DNA from: Geobacillus vulcani PSS1
Lineage (GTDB): Bacteria; Bacillota; Bacilli; Bacillales; Anoxybacillaceae
Assembly (NCBI RefSeq): GCF_000733845.1
Contig: NZ_JPOI01000001.1
Coordinates: 2,853,001-2,917,000, forward strand
DNA: 64,000 bases
Reading direction: 5' to 3'
In this document: positions 51,953 through 60,399 of the stretch, one piece after another
Numbering within the stretch: position 1 is the stretch's first letter
How the letters are laid out: each line of letters starts with the position of its first letter
Notes under the pieces: generated by a model
The model's input: the letters and a program-made list of their open reading frames with translations, nothing else
The model's database searches: none
What the model was told of the DNA's origin: nothing
Program-made: the position numbers and the translations under genes

Positions 51953-52508
51953 CGCGCGTCAACATCGTCGTCACCGCTCCGACGACCGTGACAACGACAA
52001 GCGAGTGGATGAACGGCACGGAATCGATGACGATGCTTCCGGCCGAAATAATACAAGCATCAATCACAAAAATAATCATCCCGACGTTCCAGTTCGTCCA
52101 TCTAGCAATAAACTGGGCGAGCAAGTCAGTTCCGCCTGTGCTCGTCTCCTCGCGCAGCATCAAGCCGATGCCCACGCCGACGAGCATCCCGCCGATGACT
52201 GCGCTTACGAGCGGATCCAACATCACCACGCCGCGCAAAACGGACAATACGTCGATCATCCATGAAGAAAATAAAAGTCCGTGCAAGCTGTTGTAAAAAA
52301 ACGGACGGTAGTAGAACCAAGCTGCTACATAAAGCGGGACGCTTAAGACGATCATCGTCAACCCAGCCTGAACGTGCCACACGTATTTGGCGATCAGCCC
52401 AAGCCCGATCATCCCCCCATCAAGCAAATGGTGAGGGACTAAAAAGACATTGATGCCGACGCCAAGAAGCAGGCTGCCAACGAGAATCGCCGCCATTTTT
52501 TTGATCAT
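51933..52508 (-). CDS. YitT/YczE-type membrane protein (DUF161)
   Basis: The 191-residue protein has five hydrophobic segments and the DUF161/YitT core VGINVFLVPHHLLDGGMIGLGLI at the N-terminus, plus GGMLVGVGIGLMLREETSTGGTDLLAQ in the middle. It is shorter than typical YitT proteins (about 280 residues) because the C-terminal soluble DUF2179 domain is lacking; this short form exists in Bacillaceae. Function is unknown. ATG at 52508 or the codon before it may be the start. Confidence 0.82.
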   Translation of the reverse strand: MIKKMAAILVGSLLLGVGINVFLVPHHLLDGGMIGLGLIAKYVWHVQAGLTMIVLSVPLYVAAWFYYRPFFYNSLHGLLFSSWMIDVLSVLRGVVMLDPLVSAVIGGMLVGVGIGLMLREETSTGGTDLLAQFIARWTNWNVGMIIFVIDACIISAGSIVIDSVPFIHSLVVVTVVGAVTTMLTREKTMGV

Positions 52509-52636
52509 CATGAAACCCCTCCGCCACCGGCTTATCCCAACGGGTCAACATGCCTTCATAATATGTATATGGCTCCGCTCAACAGAGCTTGTCTCTTTTT
52601 TACGGCGGAGGAAAATGGCCATTGTTTGGCTATGGC

Positions 52637-52679
52637 AAAAAATAAGAGGCTAGGCCCCTACGCCCAACCTCTTATTTTT
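52637..52679 (-). terminator. terminator at the tatA stop codon
   Basis: AAAATAAGAGG and CCTCTTATTTTT form an 11-bp stem around an 18-nt loop; the tatA stop codon is in the stem. Confidence 0.75.
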
Positions 52680-52842
52680 GCGCTTTTGTCGTCTCGTCAT
52701 CATCGATGATGCCTTTTGTCGCATTCTTAAATTCGCGCAGCGTTTTCCCAGCCGCCTGTCCCAACTCCGGCAGCTTTTTCGGCCCGAAAATGAGCAAAGC
52801 GAAAAAGACGATGAGCGCAATTTCTCCAAAGCCGATGTTCAT
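52672..52842 (-). CDS. tatA: TatA-family twin-arginine translocase subunit
   Basis: The 56-residue protein starts MNIGFGEIALIVFFALLIFG, a single membrane helix. The FGPKKLPELGQAAGKTLREFK hinge and amphipathic helix follow, the signature of TatA/TatE. It forms the pore that moves folded proteins across the membrane together with TatC. TatC is not in this window, so the partner must be elsewhere. Start at 52842 follows GGAGTGA; an ATG seven codons earlier is less likely. Confidence 0.93.
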   Translation of the reverse strand: MNIGFGEIALIVFFALLIFGPKKLPELGQAAGKTLREFKNATKGIIDDDETTKAQK

Positions 52843-52950
52843 GTTGGTCACTCCAATGTTCAAACGTCGTTTCTTGAATCATTATACCATAGAAAAACGG
52901 ACGGTGTCATCGGCTTTCCCTTGACAAAACAGCGACAATTTGCACAGCTC

Positions 52951-53130
52951 TCATTGTTCCTCAAGCAGTCGCACCGGTACGTCTTGTTCGTGTTCCGGCT
53001 CATCGGCAAAATAAACGCGCGCCATTTCACGCTCATCGTCAACATGCTGAATCACCACTTGTTTCCCTTTATACATCACCGGAACGATCTCCCCAGCTTC
53101 AGCAATTCGCTTCGCCCGCAACAGTTCCAT
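52951..53130 (-). CDS. sspH: H-type small acid-soluble spore protein
   Basis: The 59-residue frame begins [20 protein letters not shown], contains [17 protein letters not shown] and ends [12 protein letters not shown]. This is the pattern of SspH proteins: an RAKxIxES-like start, IQHVD centre and xxEQDVPxxxLxE end. AAAGGAGGGG precedes the ATG at 53130. SspH is a minor forespore protein. It lies directly downstream of a 53-residue gene on the same strand (no gap), so the two are probably co-transcribed. Confidence 0.88.
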   Translation of the reverse strand: MELLRAKRIAEAGEIVPVMYKGKQVVIQHVDDEREMARVYFADEPEHEQDVPVRLLEEQ

Positions 53131-53292
53131 TTACTCCCCTCCTTTCGCACTGTCCTCCGCCTGCGCCCGCAAGCTTTTCCAAAACAACTCGTCGCTGCAG
53201 ACGATCTCGTGAAGCTCGCCTTCGTCTCCTTTGGCGTTGATGATTTCAAGTAACTGCGTCATATCGTCCATTTTGCGCCGATCGTTTTTCAC
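53131..53292 (-). CDS. small acidic protein, 53 aa, upstream of sspH
   Basis: A GTG start at 53292 behind AAAGGTG gives KNDRRKMDDMTQLLEIINAK and ends AEDSAKGGE; an ATG eight codons earlier (53316) is the alternative. The protein is acidic and helical with one Cys. It abuts sspH with the stop codon immediately before the sspH start. I do not recognise the family. Its position suggests a forespore-expressed gene, but that is inference. Confidence 0.55.
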   Translation of the reverse strand: MKNDRRKMDDMTQLLEIINAKGDEGELHEIVCSDELFWKSLRAQAEDSAKGGE

Positions 53293-53418
53293 CGAATCAT
53301 CACCTTTCTTTGGCAAACTGATGACAGCGGACAGCCCATCGCTTCGTTTCCTGCGTTGACTCCCTCAAAAAGAAGGAGTATGATTCGAATTGGTGTATAC
53401 AGAAAGGAGGAAAACACT

Positions 53419-54414
53419 ATGAAGGAGCGGGACTATTATTTTGACAACGCGAAATGCGCGCTCATGCTCCTCGTTGTGTTTGGCCACTTTCTGCGCCCGT
53501 ACATTGACGGCGTCTTATGGGTGCACAGCTTGTATACGTGGATTTTCTTTTTCCACATGCCGGCGTTCATTTTCATCTCCGGCTATTTCGCAAAAAAATT
53601 CCATGAGCACGGCTACTTGCAAAAGATCACGAGAAAATTGCTCATCCCGTACGTTCTGTTCCAGCTGCTGTATTCGATCTACTACTTCTTCCTGTATGAC
53701 AAACAGTCGCTGGAACTTGACTTATTGACCCCGCATTGGAGCTTATGGTTTTTGCTCAGCCTGTTTAGCTGGAACGTGCTGCTGTTATGGTTCGGCCGGC
53801 TGCCAAAGCGGATCGCATTGCCGATGGCGCTTCTTTTCGGCCTTGCCGGCGGCATGATGGAAGCGGAAAAATGGCTCAGCTTGTCGCGGACGCTCACGTT
53901 TTTCCCATTCTTTTTGCTTGGATTTTTCTTTCAAAAGTCAGCGATCGAGCGCTTGTTTGCCGCCCCAGTGCGGCTTGTTTCGCTTGCAGTGCTCGTTGGC
54001 ATGTTTTTCGTCATCCATTTCGGGTTTCCGGATTTGCCGCAAGATTGGCTGTACGGCTCAAAATCGTACGATACGCTTGGCGTCTCGGAATCAGCCGGCA
54101 TTGCGAGCCGCCTCGCCATTTATGGGGCGAGCCTGCTCATGATGTTTGGCTTTCTGTCGCTCATCCCGAGCCGGCGCTTCTCCTTTTCCGTGCTCGGGGC
54201 GCGCACGTTTTACATCTATATCTTGCACGGGTTTATTTTAAAATATTTGCACGAGACGCCATTCCCAGACTTTATTATGGATGTGCACGGCTATCCGCTT
54301 CTGTTTGCCCTATCGGTTGCCATGATGCTCATCCTTGGAAGCAAGCCGGTCGTCCGGCTCGTGCGGCCGTTGTTGGAATGGCGATGGCCGAACTGGCGCC
54401 AGACAATGACCTAG
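53419..54414 (+). CDS. acyltransferase-3 family integral membrane protein
   Basis: The 331-residue protein has about ten hydrophobic segments. It has the acyltransferase-3 start RDYYFDNAKCALMLLVVFGHFLRP, where the His in FGHF is the conserved catalytic candidate, then FFFHMPAFIFISGYFAKK. These enzymes O-acetylate sugars or cell-envelope polymers, similar to OafA or fucose 4-O-acetylases. The target is unknown. AAAGGAGG precedes the ATG at 53419. A terminator-bearing repeat element follows. Confidence 0.85.
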   Translation: MKERDYYFDNAKCALMLLVVFGHFLRPYIDGVLWVHSLYTWIFFFHMPAFIFISGYFAKKFHEHGYLQKITRKLLIPYVLFQLLYSIYYFFLYDKQSLELDLLTPHWSLWFLLSLFSWNVLLLWFGRLPKRIALPMALLFGLAGGMMEAEKWLSLSRTLTFFPFFLLGFFFQKSAIERLFAAPVRLVSLAVLVGMFFVIHFGFPDLPQDWLYGSKSYDTLGVSESAGIASRLAIYGASLLMMFGFLSLIPSRRFSFSVLGARTFYIYILHGFILKYLHETPFPDFIMDVHGYPLLFALSVAMMLILGSKPVVRLVRPLLEWRWPNWRQTMT

Positions 54415-54427
54415 CCGTCAAAAAAGA

Positions 54428-54577
54428 AGAGGGTGTCCCAAAAGGATCGGGACACCCTCTTTCATCACTAGTATATACGCACTGAATGTTTTTGTTATGC
54501 TATATCTTGTATCTATCTGGAAGACAGCCGGCCTTTTGGGTCAGCCTTTTTCCATTATGGAGCCTTGCCTACAAGTG
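54428..54577 (+). repeat. intergenic element with hairpins, copy B
   Basis: GGGTGTCCC (54431-54439) pairs with GGGACACCC (54449-54457) and is followed by TTTCATCA, an AT-rich spacer and a segment ending GCCTTTTGGGTCAGCC with a T-run. It resembles copy A at 46997-47122 and acts as terminator of the acyltransferase gene. Confidence 0.5.
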
Positions 54578-54594
54578 GAAACCGCCTTTTTCAT

Positions 54595-55260
54595 TCAGCG
54601 CGTGCGGGCAGCCCGCACCGCTTCCGCCAAGGCGGCGGCCGCCGCCTTTGGCGATGGAGCCGAAGCGATGGCGCTGATGACAGACACCCCATCCGCTCCC
54701 GCCTCAACGACGGTTTTTGCGTTGTCTGTCGTAATCCCGCCAATGGCGACGATTGGAATGGTGATCCCGGCTTCGCGCAAGCGGCGGAGAGCATCCGGTC
54801 CTTGCGCTTCCTTTGCATCCTCTTTCGAACTGGTCGGGTAAATCGGGCCGACGCCGAGGTAATCGGCGCCCGCCTCAACGGCCGCCATCGCCTCTTCGAC
54901 GTTGTGCGCTGAGACGCCCAAAATTTTATCGCCGATTTTTGCCCGCACGCGCCGCGCGTCCTCATCATCTTGACCGACATGGACGCCGTCGGCATTAATG
55001 GCGAGAGCCAGCTCGACGTCATCGTTGACGATAAACGGCACCCCATAAGCTCGGCAAAGGTGCTGCAGCTGCCTAGCGAGCGCCTCTTTGTCCGCCCCTG
55101 TTAAAGCGCCCTGCCCCTTTTCGCGGAATTGAAAGAGCGTCACACCGCCGTCAAGCGCTTCTTTCAAGACGTCGACAGCCGGCCGCTCGCTGTTTTGGCT
55201 TCCCATAATGAAGTACACGGCGAGCCGTTCCTTCATTTCGCCGCTCGCAATGCGCCCCAT
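54595..55260 (-). CDS. thiE: thiamine-phosphate synthase
   Basis: The 221-residue TIM-barrel enzyme has the core motifs [41 protein letters not shown] and the phosphate-binding [39 protein letters not shown] lies near the end. It joins hydroxymethylpyrimidine pyrophosphate to thiazole phosphate to give thiamine phosphate. ATG at 55260 follows GGAGTGAG. It is the last gene of a thiM-thiD-thiE operon, 5 nt after thiD. Confidence 0.94.
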   Translation of the reverse strand: MGRIASGEMKERLAVYFIMGSQNSERPAVDVLKEALDGGVTLFQFREKGQGALTGADKEALARQLQHLCRAYGVPFIVNDDVELALAINADGVHVGQDDEDARRVRAKIGDKILGVSAHNVEEAMAAVEAGADYLGVGPIYPTSSKEDAKEAQGPDALRRLREAGITIPIVAIGGITTDNAKTVVEAGADGVSVISAIASAPSPKAAAAALAEAVRAARTR

Positions 55261-55265
55261 CGTTC

Positions 55266-56066
55266 TCACTCCCCGTATTGACGATACGCCCAATGGTTCG
55301 TCGGTCCATGGCCTCGGCCGATGCCGAGCGGATGGGCAATCGCTGATTGCACAAACGCTTTCGCCGTCGCCACAGCATCAGCAGGATGGCGACCTTTCGC
55401 CAGCTCAGCGGCGATCGCCGCGGCAAATGTACACCCCGTTCCGTGCGTATGACGCGTATCAATTCGCTTGCTCTTAAAATAGGAAAATTCGCTGCCGTTA
55501 TACAGCAGGTCAACCGTTTCTTCGCCATCATCGTCATGGCCGCCTTTCACGACGACATAGCGGGCGCCCATCCGGTGGAGGAGGCGCGCGGCTTCGCGGC
55601 GGTCATCCATCGTGCGGATGACAACGCCCGTCAACGCTTCCGCTTCCGGAATGTTTGGTGTAACGACAAGCGCCATCGGCAACAACTCTTCTTTCAAAGC
55701 AGCCACCGCTTCCTCCTGCAACAGCGGCGCGCCGCCTTTAGCGATCATCACCGGGTCGACGACCAGCCGCTCCCACTTATGCTTTTTCACTTGTTCAGCA
55801 ACCGTACGAATGATCTCGGCACTAAAGAGCATGCCAGTTTTCACCGCATCCGCGCCTAAATCCACCGCCACCGATTCGATCTGGGCGGCAACAGCTTCCG
55901 CCGACAGCGGGTAGACGCCTTGCACGCCGAGCGTGTTTTGCGCCGTCACGGCCGTAATCGCTGACATGCCGAAGACGCCAAGCTCTTGAAACGTTTTGAG
56001 ATCCGCTTGAATGCCGGCGCCGCCGCCGCTGTCCGACCCGGCAATCGTCAACGCTTTGTACACCAT
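55266..56066 (-). CDS. thiD: hydroxymethylpyrimidine/phosphomethylpyrimidine kinase
   Basis: The 266-residue ribokinase-fold protein has [22 protein letters not shown] at the N-terminus, [11 protein letters not shown] in the middle and the nucleotide-binding [21 protein letters not shown] with the catalytic Cys/Asp region. It phosphorylates HMP twice for ThiE. It lies between thiM and thiE, with 18 nt to thiM. The start codon is ATG at 56066. Confidence 0.94.
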   Translation of the reverse strand: MVYKALTIAGSDSGGGAGIQADLKTFQELGVFGMSAITAVTAQNTLGVQGVYPLSAEAVAAQIESVAVDLGADAVKTGMLFSAEIIRTVAEQVKKHKWERLVVDPVMIAKGGAPLLQEEAVAALKEELLPMALVVTPNIPEAEALTGVVIRTMDDRREAARLLHRMGARYVVVKGGHDDDGEETVDLLYNGSEFSYFKSKRIDTRHTHGTGCTFAAAIAAELAKGRHPADAVATAKAFVQSAIAHPLGIGRGHGPTNHWAYRQYGE

Positions 56067-56084
56067 TGTGTTTCTCCTCCCCTT

Positions 56085-56894
56085 TTACCGTTGTTCCACC
56101 CGGCCATGCCGTTTGACATCATCGACGCTTGTATACGCCAATGCGTCCAAAAACGCTGTCTGGAAACTGCCTGTCCCGCGCTCCTCGGCTTTGGCCGCCG
56201 CCTGCTCCGCTGCGACGCCGTAATACACAAGCGCCGCCACCGTTGCCTTCACGGCATCACGCTCAACCGCCGCAAACGCTCCGATCACCGATGTCAGCAA
56301 ACAGCCTGTCCCGGTGACCTTCGTCAACAGCGGATGGCCGTTCTGAATGAGATGCGTCGTCTGCCCGTCCGTGACGACATCCTCTTTTCCGGTAATGGCA
56401 ACAACGGCGCCAAGCTGCTCCGCCGCCCGTTTGGCCAACGCCACTCGATCGCCGCCTCCTTCGCCGGCATCCACCCCTTTAATCGCCCACGCCTCACCGA
56501 TCATGTTGGCGATTTCCGCCGCATTGCCGCGAACGACAGCGAGCTTGACCTGTTCCGCGATGCGGCGCGCTGTCTCCGTCCGATAGCGCGTGGCCCCGGC
56601 CCCGACCGGGTCGAAAATGACCGGCACGCCAACTTCATTGGCCGCCCGACCGGCAATCAGCATCGCTTCTACCTCTTCGGCATTCAACGTCCCAATGTTG
56701 AGGACAAGTGCGCCGGCGAGCTGCGCCATCTCGGCCGCTTCTTCCTTGGCATACGCCATCACCGGCGAAGCGCCGAGCGCAAGCAATCCATTCGCCGTCC
56801 AATTCGTCACGACGACATTCGTGATATTATGGACGAGCGGATTCTTCTCTCTCACCCGCTCGAGCAGTTCCGCCCATTCATGCCAATTGGCCAT
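56085..56894 (-). CDS. thiM: hydroxyethylthiazole kinase
   Basis: The 269-residue kinase has [31 protein letters not shown] near the N-terminus, [16 protein letters not shown] in the middle and the nucleotide motif [17 protein letters not shown]. It salvages the thiazole moiety. Start at 56894 follows AAAGGGGAG and agrees with B. subtilis ThiM. A further in-frame ATG at 56987 has a perfect AAGAAGGAG before it, so a 31-residue N-terminal extension or a leader peptide is possible. No TPP riboswitch consensus was found upstream. Confidence 0.9.
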   Translation of the reverse strand: MANWHEWAELLERVREKNPLVHNITNVVVTNWTANGLLALGASPVMAYAKEEAAEMAQLAGALVLNIGTLNAEEVEAMLIAGRAANEVGVPVIFDPVGAGATRYRTETARRIAEQVKLAVVRGNAAEIANMIGEAWAIKGVDAGEGGGDRVALAKRAAEQLGAVVAITGKEDVVTDGQTTHLIQNGHPLLTKVTGTGCLLTSVIGAFAAVERDAVKATVAALVYYGVAAEQAAAKAEERGTGSFQTAFLDALAYTSVDDVKRHGRVEQR

Positions 56895-57023
56895 TTCTCG
56901 TTCTCCCCTTTCGCGCCCTTTTCCACAACCGTGCACTGACAGCCGCCATATGTTTGGCCAACGAACCAACCCGTTCGTCCCACCCATCAGTCTACTCCTT
57001 CTTTTTTTGAATTGCAAGACAAA

Positions 57024-57058
57024 GAAAAAAGGCAGCTCCCTCTCTGTAGCTGCCTTTT
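57024..57058 (-). terminator. terminator after ykoT
   Basis: AAAAGGCAGCT and AGCTGCCTTTT form an 11-bp stem with a 10-nt loop and a T-run on the minus strand, between the ykoST operon and thiM. Confidence 0.85.
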
Positions 57059-57065
57059 GATCGCA

Positions 57066-58079
57066 CTAAAGCCTGGTCAGTTCCGTCGCGCCCCCTTCGT
57101 CAGACGGCGACAGCCGCTGCGGCAGCGGCCAATTCCACAAATCCAAATCGACGATATAGCGCGGCCGCCGTTTCGTCTCTTTGTAAATTTTCCCAATATA
57201 TTCCCCAATCAGCCCGAGCGCCATTAGCTGCAACCCTCCTAACAGCCAAATAGACGTAATGAGCGACGTCCACCCCGTTTCCGTATGCCCGGCCCATTTG
57301 AGGAAAAGAAAATAGGCGCCAAACATCAGGCTGACAACAAACGAGAGAAACCCAACGAACGAAATAAAACGGATCGGGGTGACGCTGAACGACGTCACGC
57401 CATCGAGCGCAAAGGCGATCATTTTGCTCAGCGGATATTTCGTTTTTCCGGCCAGCCGCGCTTTTCGATCATAATAAACTGTTGCCGACCGAAATCCCAA
57501 AAGCGGGACGATGCCGCGCAAAAACAAGTTCACTTCTCCGAACTGTTCAAGCGCATCCACAGCGCGCCGGCTCATCAGGCGGTAGTCGGCATGATTGTAA
57601 ACGAGATCGACGCCCAACGCCTTCATCAGCCGGTAGAACCCTTGCGCTGTATGACGCTTGAACCACGTATCGGCATCGCGCCGCCGGCGCACGCCGTAGA
57701 CGATGTCATAGCCTTCACGAAATTTTTGCACAAATTCACGAATCGCCGCCACATCATCTTGCAAATCGGCGTCGATCGAAATGAGGCAATCGGCATGCCT
57801 TTTTGCGGCGAACAGCCCAGCAAGCAGCGCGTTTTGATGCCCAGCGTTATGCGCCAACTTCAGCCCTTTCACTTCCGGGTGGCGCAAACTCGCTTTGTAT
57901 ATGATCTTCCATGTGTCGTCACGGCTGCCATCATCAACGAACAAAAGCGCACTTTTAGCCGAAATGAGCTGCTCTTCCACCAGTTGATCGCGCAGCTCCC
58001 GCAGGCGGCGGATCGTCTCCGGCAGCACCTCTTCTTCGTTGTAGCACGGCACAACAATGGCCAACGTCGGTTCAATCAT
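57066..58079 (-). CDS. ykoT: GtrB/DPM1-like family 2 glycosyltransferase, YkoT-like
   Basis: The 337-residue protein has a GT2 domain: LAIVVPCYNEEEVLPETI at the start, the VDDGSRDDT motif, SIDADLQDD (DxD) near residue 100, and the HADYRLMSRRAVDAL segment. Two C-terminal membrane helices follow (SFVGFLSFVVSLMFGAYFLF and WLLGGLQLMALGLIGEYIG). Such enzymes move a sugar to undecaprenyl phosphate. The ATG at 58079 has GAAGGGAGG upstream and overlaps the previous gene by 8 nt. The gene pair matches B. subtilis ykoS-ykoT. Confidence 0.88.
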   Translation of the reverse strand: MIEPTLAIVVPCYNEEEVLPETIRRLRELRDQLVEEQLISAKSALLFVDDGSRDDTWKIIYKASLRHPEVKGLKLAHNAGHQNALLAGLFAAKRHADCLISIDADLQDDVAAIREFVQKFREGYDIVYGVRRRRDADTWFKRHTAQGFYRLMKALGVDLVYNHADYRLMSRRAVDALEQFGEVNLFLRGIVPLLGFRSATVYYDRKARLAGKTKYPLSKMIAFALDGVTSFSVTPIRFISFVGFLSFVVSLMFGAYFLFLKWAGHTETGWTSLITSIWLLGGLQLMALGLIGEYIGKIYKETKRRPRYIVDLDLWNWPLPQRLSPSDEGGATELTRL

Positions 58080-59760
58080 GCCACCTTCCTCCCTTCGGCA
58101 CGACTTTATATAAGTAAATCGTCCAGGCGGATTCGTTCGAACGGAACACCCGCTCAAGGCGCAAGGCGTTTTCGTCGGCATTTTCAATCGGCAGCGCTGA
58201 AAAAATGTAGCGCCCGCCCATGTCATAAAACACGTTTGTGTTCAATTCCAAGCGGCGAATCGTCCGCTTCGAATTTTTCTGAAACATATACCGCTTGCCC
58301 AGCTCATCGACGAACAAATAGCAGCGCCCGCCCCATTCATCGAAATACTCGCGCAGTTTTTTGTTTTTCGCAAGCTCCTTGGCGATGATGCGGCGAAACC
58401 GATGCTTGTATTCGAGCGGATAAAAGTTGTTGTACGTATCCAGCGTGTAAAACCCGTTGTATTGGGCGATCGCCGGATGGATGCCAATGCTCGCCACGCG
58501 GTATGAATGAACCGGGCGGCCGATATACTCACGAATGGCGGCAAACTGCTTTTCCGCATAAAACTCGCGAAACGACGGCTTATTGCGGTAGACGATTTCC
58601 TCATTGCATAAGGCAAGCACGCCAAGCTGCAAGATGATCGCCGCCGCGCCGACCGCTCGCCATTTTCGTCCTTCCTGCCAAACGATTTTCAGCGCCAGCG
58701 CAAACAAGACGTAAATCACCATCGGACGCAAAAAGTGGTAGCGGGCGAAATTGAACTTATCGAGCAAATCGAACCGTTCGGTGAGCGGCAGCCATCCTTT
58801 GTAAAACCAAAACGCATACCATGTCGACAACGCGAAATTCAACCCGTGCAAAAGCAAAAACAGCTTCTCCCGCCGCCAGCTTTTCCGCTTCCATACCATA
58901 TACAAGGCAACGAGCGTCAACGGCAAAACGACGAGCCCATGCACGGTCATGACGTGTGTATGGCCGAGCACATAGTTTTTGAACGTCAATCGGATGACGC
59001 GCCAAAGCGGCAGACGAGCGTGGAAATATTCGTCGCGGCTTGTCGGCTCATCGGAAAACAACAGCGAATGGACAAGCCGGTAATCAACCGCCAAATAAAG
59101 CATCGTCATATAGGCGATGGCCGCCAAAAACCGCCAATTCCACCTCTTGCCGCGGATGACATCAATGAACCACCAAATCCCAAGCGCGCTCAAGAAAAAG
59201 AAAAACCCTAGCACGAAGCTCGAATAGAGCGGCAAGAACGTCAACACCGCCCAGTTCACCCACGAACGCTCGCCGTTGCGGATATTTAAAAACGCCCATA
59301 GCGCCAACGGCATCCCGAGCGTACTTAGCATCCCCGATGGCCAAAACGGCGTCAACGCAAACGCCAAAGAAGCGCCGATGCGAATCCATCCCCATCGCTC
59401 ATCCGGCAGCACATGTTTTCGCAGCAACAAATACATGCCGATAAAGGCAAAGACACGGGTGATAGCTTGGCTGAGCCCATAGGCGTAAATAGACGGAAAC
59501 AATGCGTGAAGCCAAACGATGCCGCTGAATTCCGTGCCGAACGCGTTGCGCGGCAGTCCATTGATGATTTGCGGGATGACGCCATCGACCGGTCCCAATA
59601 GCTCGCCGCTTCGGACCAGCACCTTATACCAGGCGATGTTCGAATCCAAATTGTCGTGGACGCGCATATGCGCATCCTCACCGAGCACAAAATACGGCGA
59701 CACGTACAAGGCGATGGCAACGAAAGAGAAGAGCAGGAGTCGCTTTTCAATGGACGGCAC
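58072..59760 (-). CDS. ykoS: YkoS-like multi-span membrane protein (DUF6044), putative envelope glycosyltransferase
   Basis: The 562-residue protein has an N-terminal part with about twelve hydrophobic segments and a C-terminal soluble part (residues 400-560) that faces outside. The first extracytoplasmic loop has MRVHDNLDSNIAWYKVL, where the DxxD acidic pair recalls GT-C/YfhO-type glycosyltransferases. GTG at 59760 behind AAAGGGGGAG is chosen; an ATG nine codons earlier (59787) is also plausible. It is paired with the undecaprenyl-phosphate-sugar synthase ykoT, suggesting the two add a sugar to a wall polymer. Function not proven. Confidence 0.78.
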   Translation of the reverse strand: MPSIEKRLLLFSFVAIALYVSPYFVLGEDAHMRVHDNLDSNIAWYKVLVRSGELLGPVDGVIPQIINGLPRNAFGTEFSGIVWLHALFPSIYAYGLSQAITRVFAFIGMYLLLRKHVLPDERWGWIRIGASLAFALTPFWPSGMLSTLGMPLALWAFLNIRNGERSWVNWAVLTFLPLYSSFVLGFFFFLSALGIWWFIDVIRGKRWNWRFLAAIAYMTMLYLAVDYRLVHSLLFSDEPTSRDEYFHARLPLWRVIRLTFKNYVLGHTHVMTVHGLVVLPLTLVALYMVWKRKSWRREKLFLLLHGLNFALSTWYAFWFYKGWLPLTERFDLLDKFNFARYHFLRPMVIYVLFALALKIVWQEGRKWRAVGAAAIILQLGVLALCNEEIVYRNKPSFREFYAEKQFAAIREYIGRPVHSYRVASIGIHPAIAQYNGFYTLDTYNNFYPLEYKHRFRRIIAKELAKNKKLREYFDEWGGRCYLFVDELGKRYMFQKNSKRTIRRLELNTNVFYDMGGRYIFSALPIENADENALRLERVFRSNESAWTIYLYKVVPKGGRWHD

Positions 59761-59823
59761 CTTTTCTCCCCCTTTCGCTTTACTCATGTCTTTCCTTATT
59801 GTTCAACCAAACAGGAAAATTAT

Positions 59824-60399
59824 TCATGGCAATGGAAAAAAACGGACCTCCCGTCCAAACAAAAAAACCGCCGTCGGCCAGTTGCAGCCGGATGACGGCG
59901 GTTTTCTATTCACCTTTGGATCGGCACCGGATTCAAGCAAATAGGCGGCTTGTTCCGGCCCCATCGTCCCTTCTTGCGTATGGGTGATGATGACCGCGCC
60001 CGTCTCTTTTTGCGCGCGGGCGGCAGCGCGGAAGAACATCTTTTCGTACTCGGTGATGCGCCCTTTGCTCGAGGCGAGCTTGATGACACCTTCCCCTTCA
60101 TAATAATAGCCGGTGGCGCAAATAATGTTCAGCTCCGTCTCTTCAGCAACGCGCCGCAAAAATGCCGGGTTGCGCCCGCAGTCGTTCGGCGTCGGATCGA
60201 CAACCGTTTGAATGCCGTGCCGCTTCATCTTTTCCGCCGCCTCGACTGCGACGCGAAGCGCCTCGTCTTCGCGGAACGGACCGCGCGTCACATCGCCTTG
60301 AAACCCTGGATAACCGAAAAGGAAATGCTCGTGGATGAGCGTTTTGCCAAGCCGTTCCACCGGCACTGGGCCAAGGACGGTTTCGACCGTCTTCGCCAT
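59824..60399 (-). pseudogene. decayed phosphotriesterase-like lactonase (GkaP-like), two deletions
   Basis: The 191-codon frame starts MAKTVETVLGPVPVERLGKT and is nearly identical to the first part of Geobacillus phosphotriesterase-like lactonases (about 326 residues), as I remember that family. It retains the HxH metal motif (LIHEHFLFG), the carboxylated-Lys segment (GVIKLASSKGR) and the ITHT His. An in-frame piece of about 38 residues is missing after YYYEGEG. The C-terminal part, with the IGH and SHD metal ligands, is gone after SGADPK. The remaining codons run through the terminator at 59861-59906. Start overlaps the ligase stop codon by one base. It should be inactive. Confidence 0.85.
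59861..59906 (-). terminator. terminator now inside the lactonase remnant
   Basis: ACCGCCGTC and GACGGCGGT form a 9-bp stem followed by seven T residues. It was probably the terminator of the ligase-lactonase operon and now sits inside the frame because of the 3' deletion. Confidence 0.85.
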
